NCBI GenBank assembly: GCA_938003875.1
Contig: CALKWO010000034.1
Span: forward strand, 1-6,976
Direction: 5' to 3'
Origin: an uncultured bacterium
Lineage (GTDB): Bacteria; Planctomycetota; Uabimicrobiia; Uabimicrobiales; JABWCH01
DNA: 6,976 bases
Shown here: positions 6,888 through 6,976 of the stretch, in pieces
How the letters are laid out: each line of letters begins with the position of its first letter
How positions within the stretch are numbered: the first letter of the stretch is position 1
Notes under the pieces: model-generated
The model's input: only the letters and a program-made list of their open reading frames with translations
What the model was told of the DNA's origin: nothing
Databases searched by the model: none
Translations under genes and position numbers: made by a program

Positions 6888-6965
6888 GCTAATAGAGACT
6901 AATTGAATCGAATCTTTTTATAAGCCAGTTAAAGGGTATTTTCCAAAGACGCAGGGATTGCGCTG
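6866..6965. repeat. Perfect 21-bp inverted repeat with 58-base spacer
   Basis: The left arm 6866-6886 (CAGCGCAATCCCTG then CGTCTTT) is the exact reverse complement of the right arm 6945-6965 (AAAGACGCAGGG then ATTGCGCTG). The 58-base spacer (6887-6944) is A/T-rich with no recognised gene. It could be a small palindromic mobile repeat, a REP-like element or a large hairpin in the 3' RNA. Confidence 0.75.
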
Positions 6966-6976
6966 GCGTTGGGCTT

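Larger units (their letters stand above)
6762..6976. other. Non-coding tail after hsdR with inverted repeats
   Basis: No convincing gene starts or ends in these 215 bases. They hold three copies of a G+C-rich element in alternating orientation and several possible hairpins. The last copy ends 11-13 bases before the window edge, so the structure may continue outside. Confidence 0.6.

Noticed and set aside
6903..6925. Promoter-like TTGAAT and TATAA sequence in the 3' tail.
   Set aside because: The spacing between the boxes is only about 10 bases, far from 16-18, and no gene follows within the window.
6866..6976. Possible integron attC site: GTTGGGC at 6968-6974 fits GTTRRRY next to an inverted repeat.
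   Set aside because: No matching RYYYAAC lies at the left side of the repeat, and the arm layout does not match the usual attC boxes. A 7-base degenerate match is expected by chance.
6819..6976. CRISPR array.
   Set aside because: The copies alternate in orientation, are unevenly spaced and number only three. There are no regular spacers and no cas genes in view.

Overview
The window carries one complete type I restriction-modification operon, hsdM-hsdS-hsdR, on the + strand (914-6761). The 5' end of a divergently transcribed gene runs off the left edge on the - strand (1-487). A structured, A/T-rich intergenic region (488-913) separates them, and a 215-base non-coding tail rich in inverted repeats follows hsdR. 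The organism is a bacterium, from its AGGAG-type ribosome binding sites, sigma70-type extended -10 promoters and 4-base start/stop overlaps. The low-G+C intergenic DNA with consensus-like promoters would suit a Bacillota-type genome (Negativicutes crossed my mind), but no phylogenetic marker is present and I leave the taxon open.

Left part: residues 1-162 of a protein resembling the N-terminal part of P63C-domain proteins, a phage/mobile-element family of unknown function. The ORF has no stop before the edge, and its start is fixed by an AAGGAG site.

Intergenic part: two diverged copies, about 87 bp each, of one module (589-676 and 759-844). Each has a near-identical extended -10 promoter (TGCTATAAT). 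In copy A a good Rho-independent terminator follows only about 16 bases after the -10 box; in copy B that hairpin has decayed. Copy A's promoter also lies in a 27-bp near-palindrome that puts an extended -10-like box on the - strand, pointing at the P63C gene. That gene's leader carries a second hairpin plus T-run just before its ribosome binding site. The likely reading (inference) is that copy B drives hsdM, while copy A gives a very short terminated RNA or acts as an attenuator/decoy.

Operon: HsdM (N6-adenine methyltransferase), HsdS (specificity subunit with two A/T-rich target recognition domains) and HsdR (PD-ExK nuclease plus SF2 translocase) all look intact. They are coupled by ATGA and GTGA overlaps. 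M2S1 would methylate the bipartite target and R2M2S1 would translocate and cut unmodified DNA. No truncation or lost catalytic residue was seen.

Right end: three copies of a CGCAGGGATTGCGC-type element in alternating orientation, two forming a perfect 21-bp inverted repeat. The last copy lies close to the edge and the element may continue outside. I see no wholly new system: the operon is standard, and the unusual parts are the duplicated promoter-terminator leader and the 3' repeat cluster.
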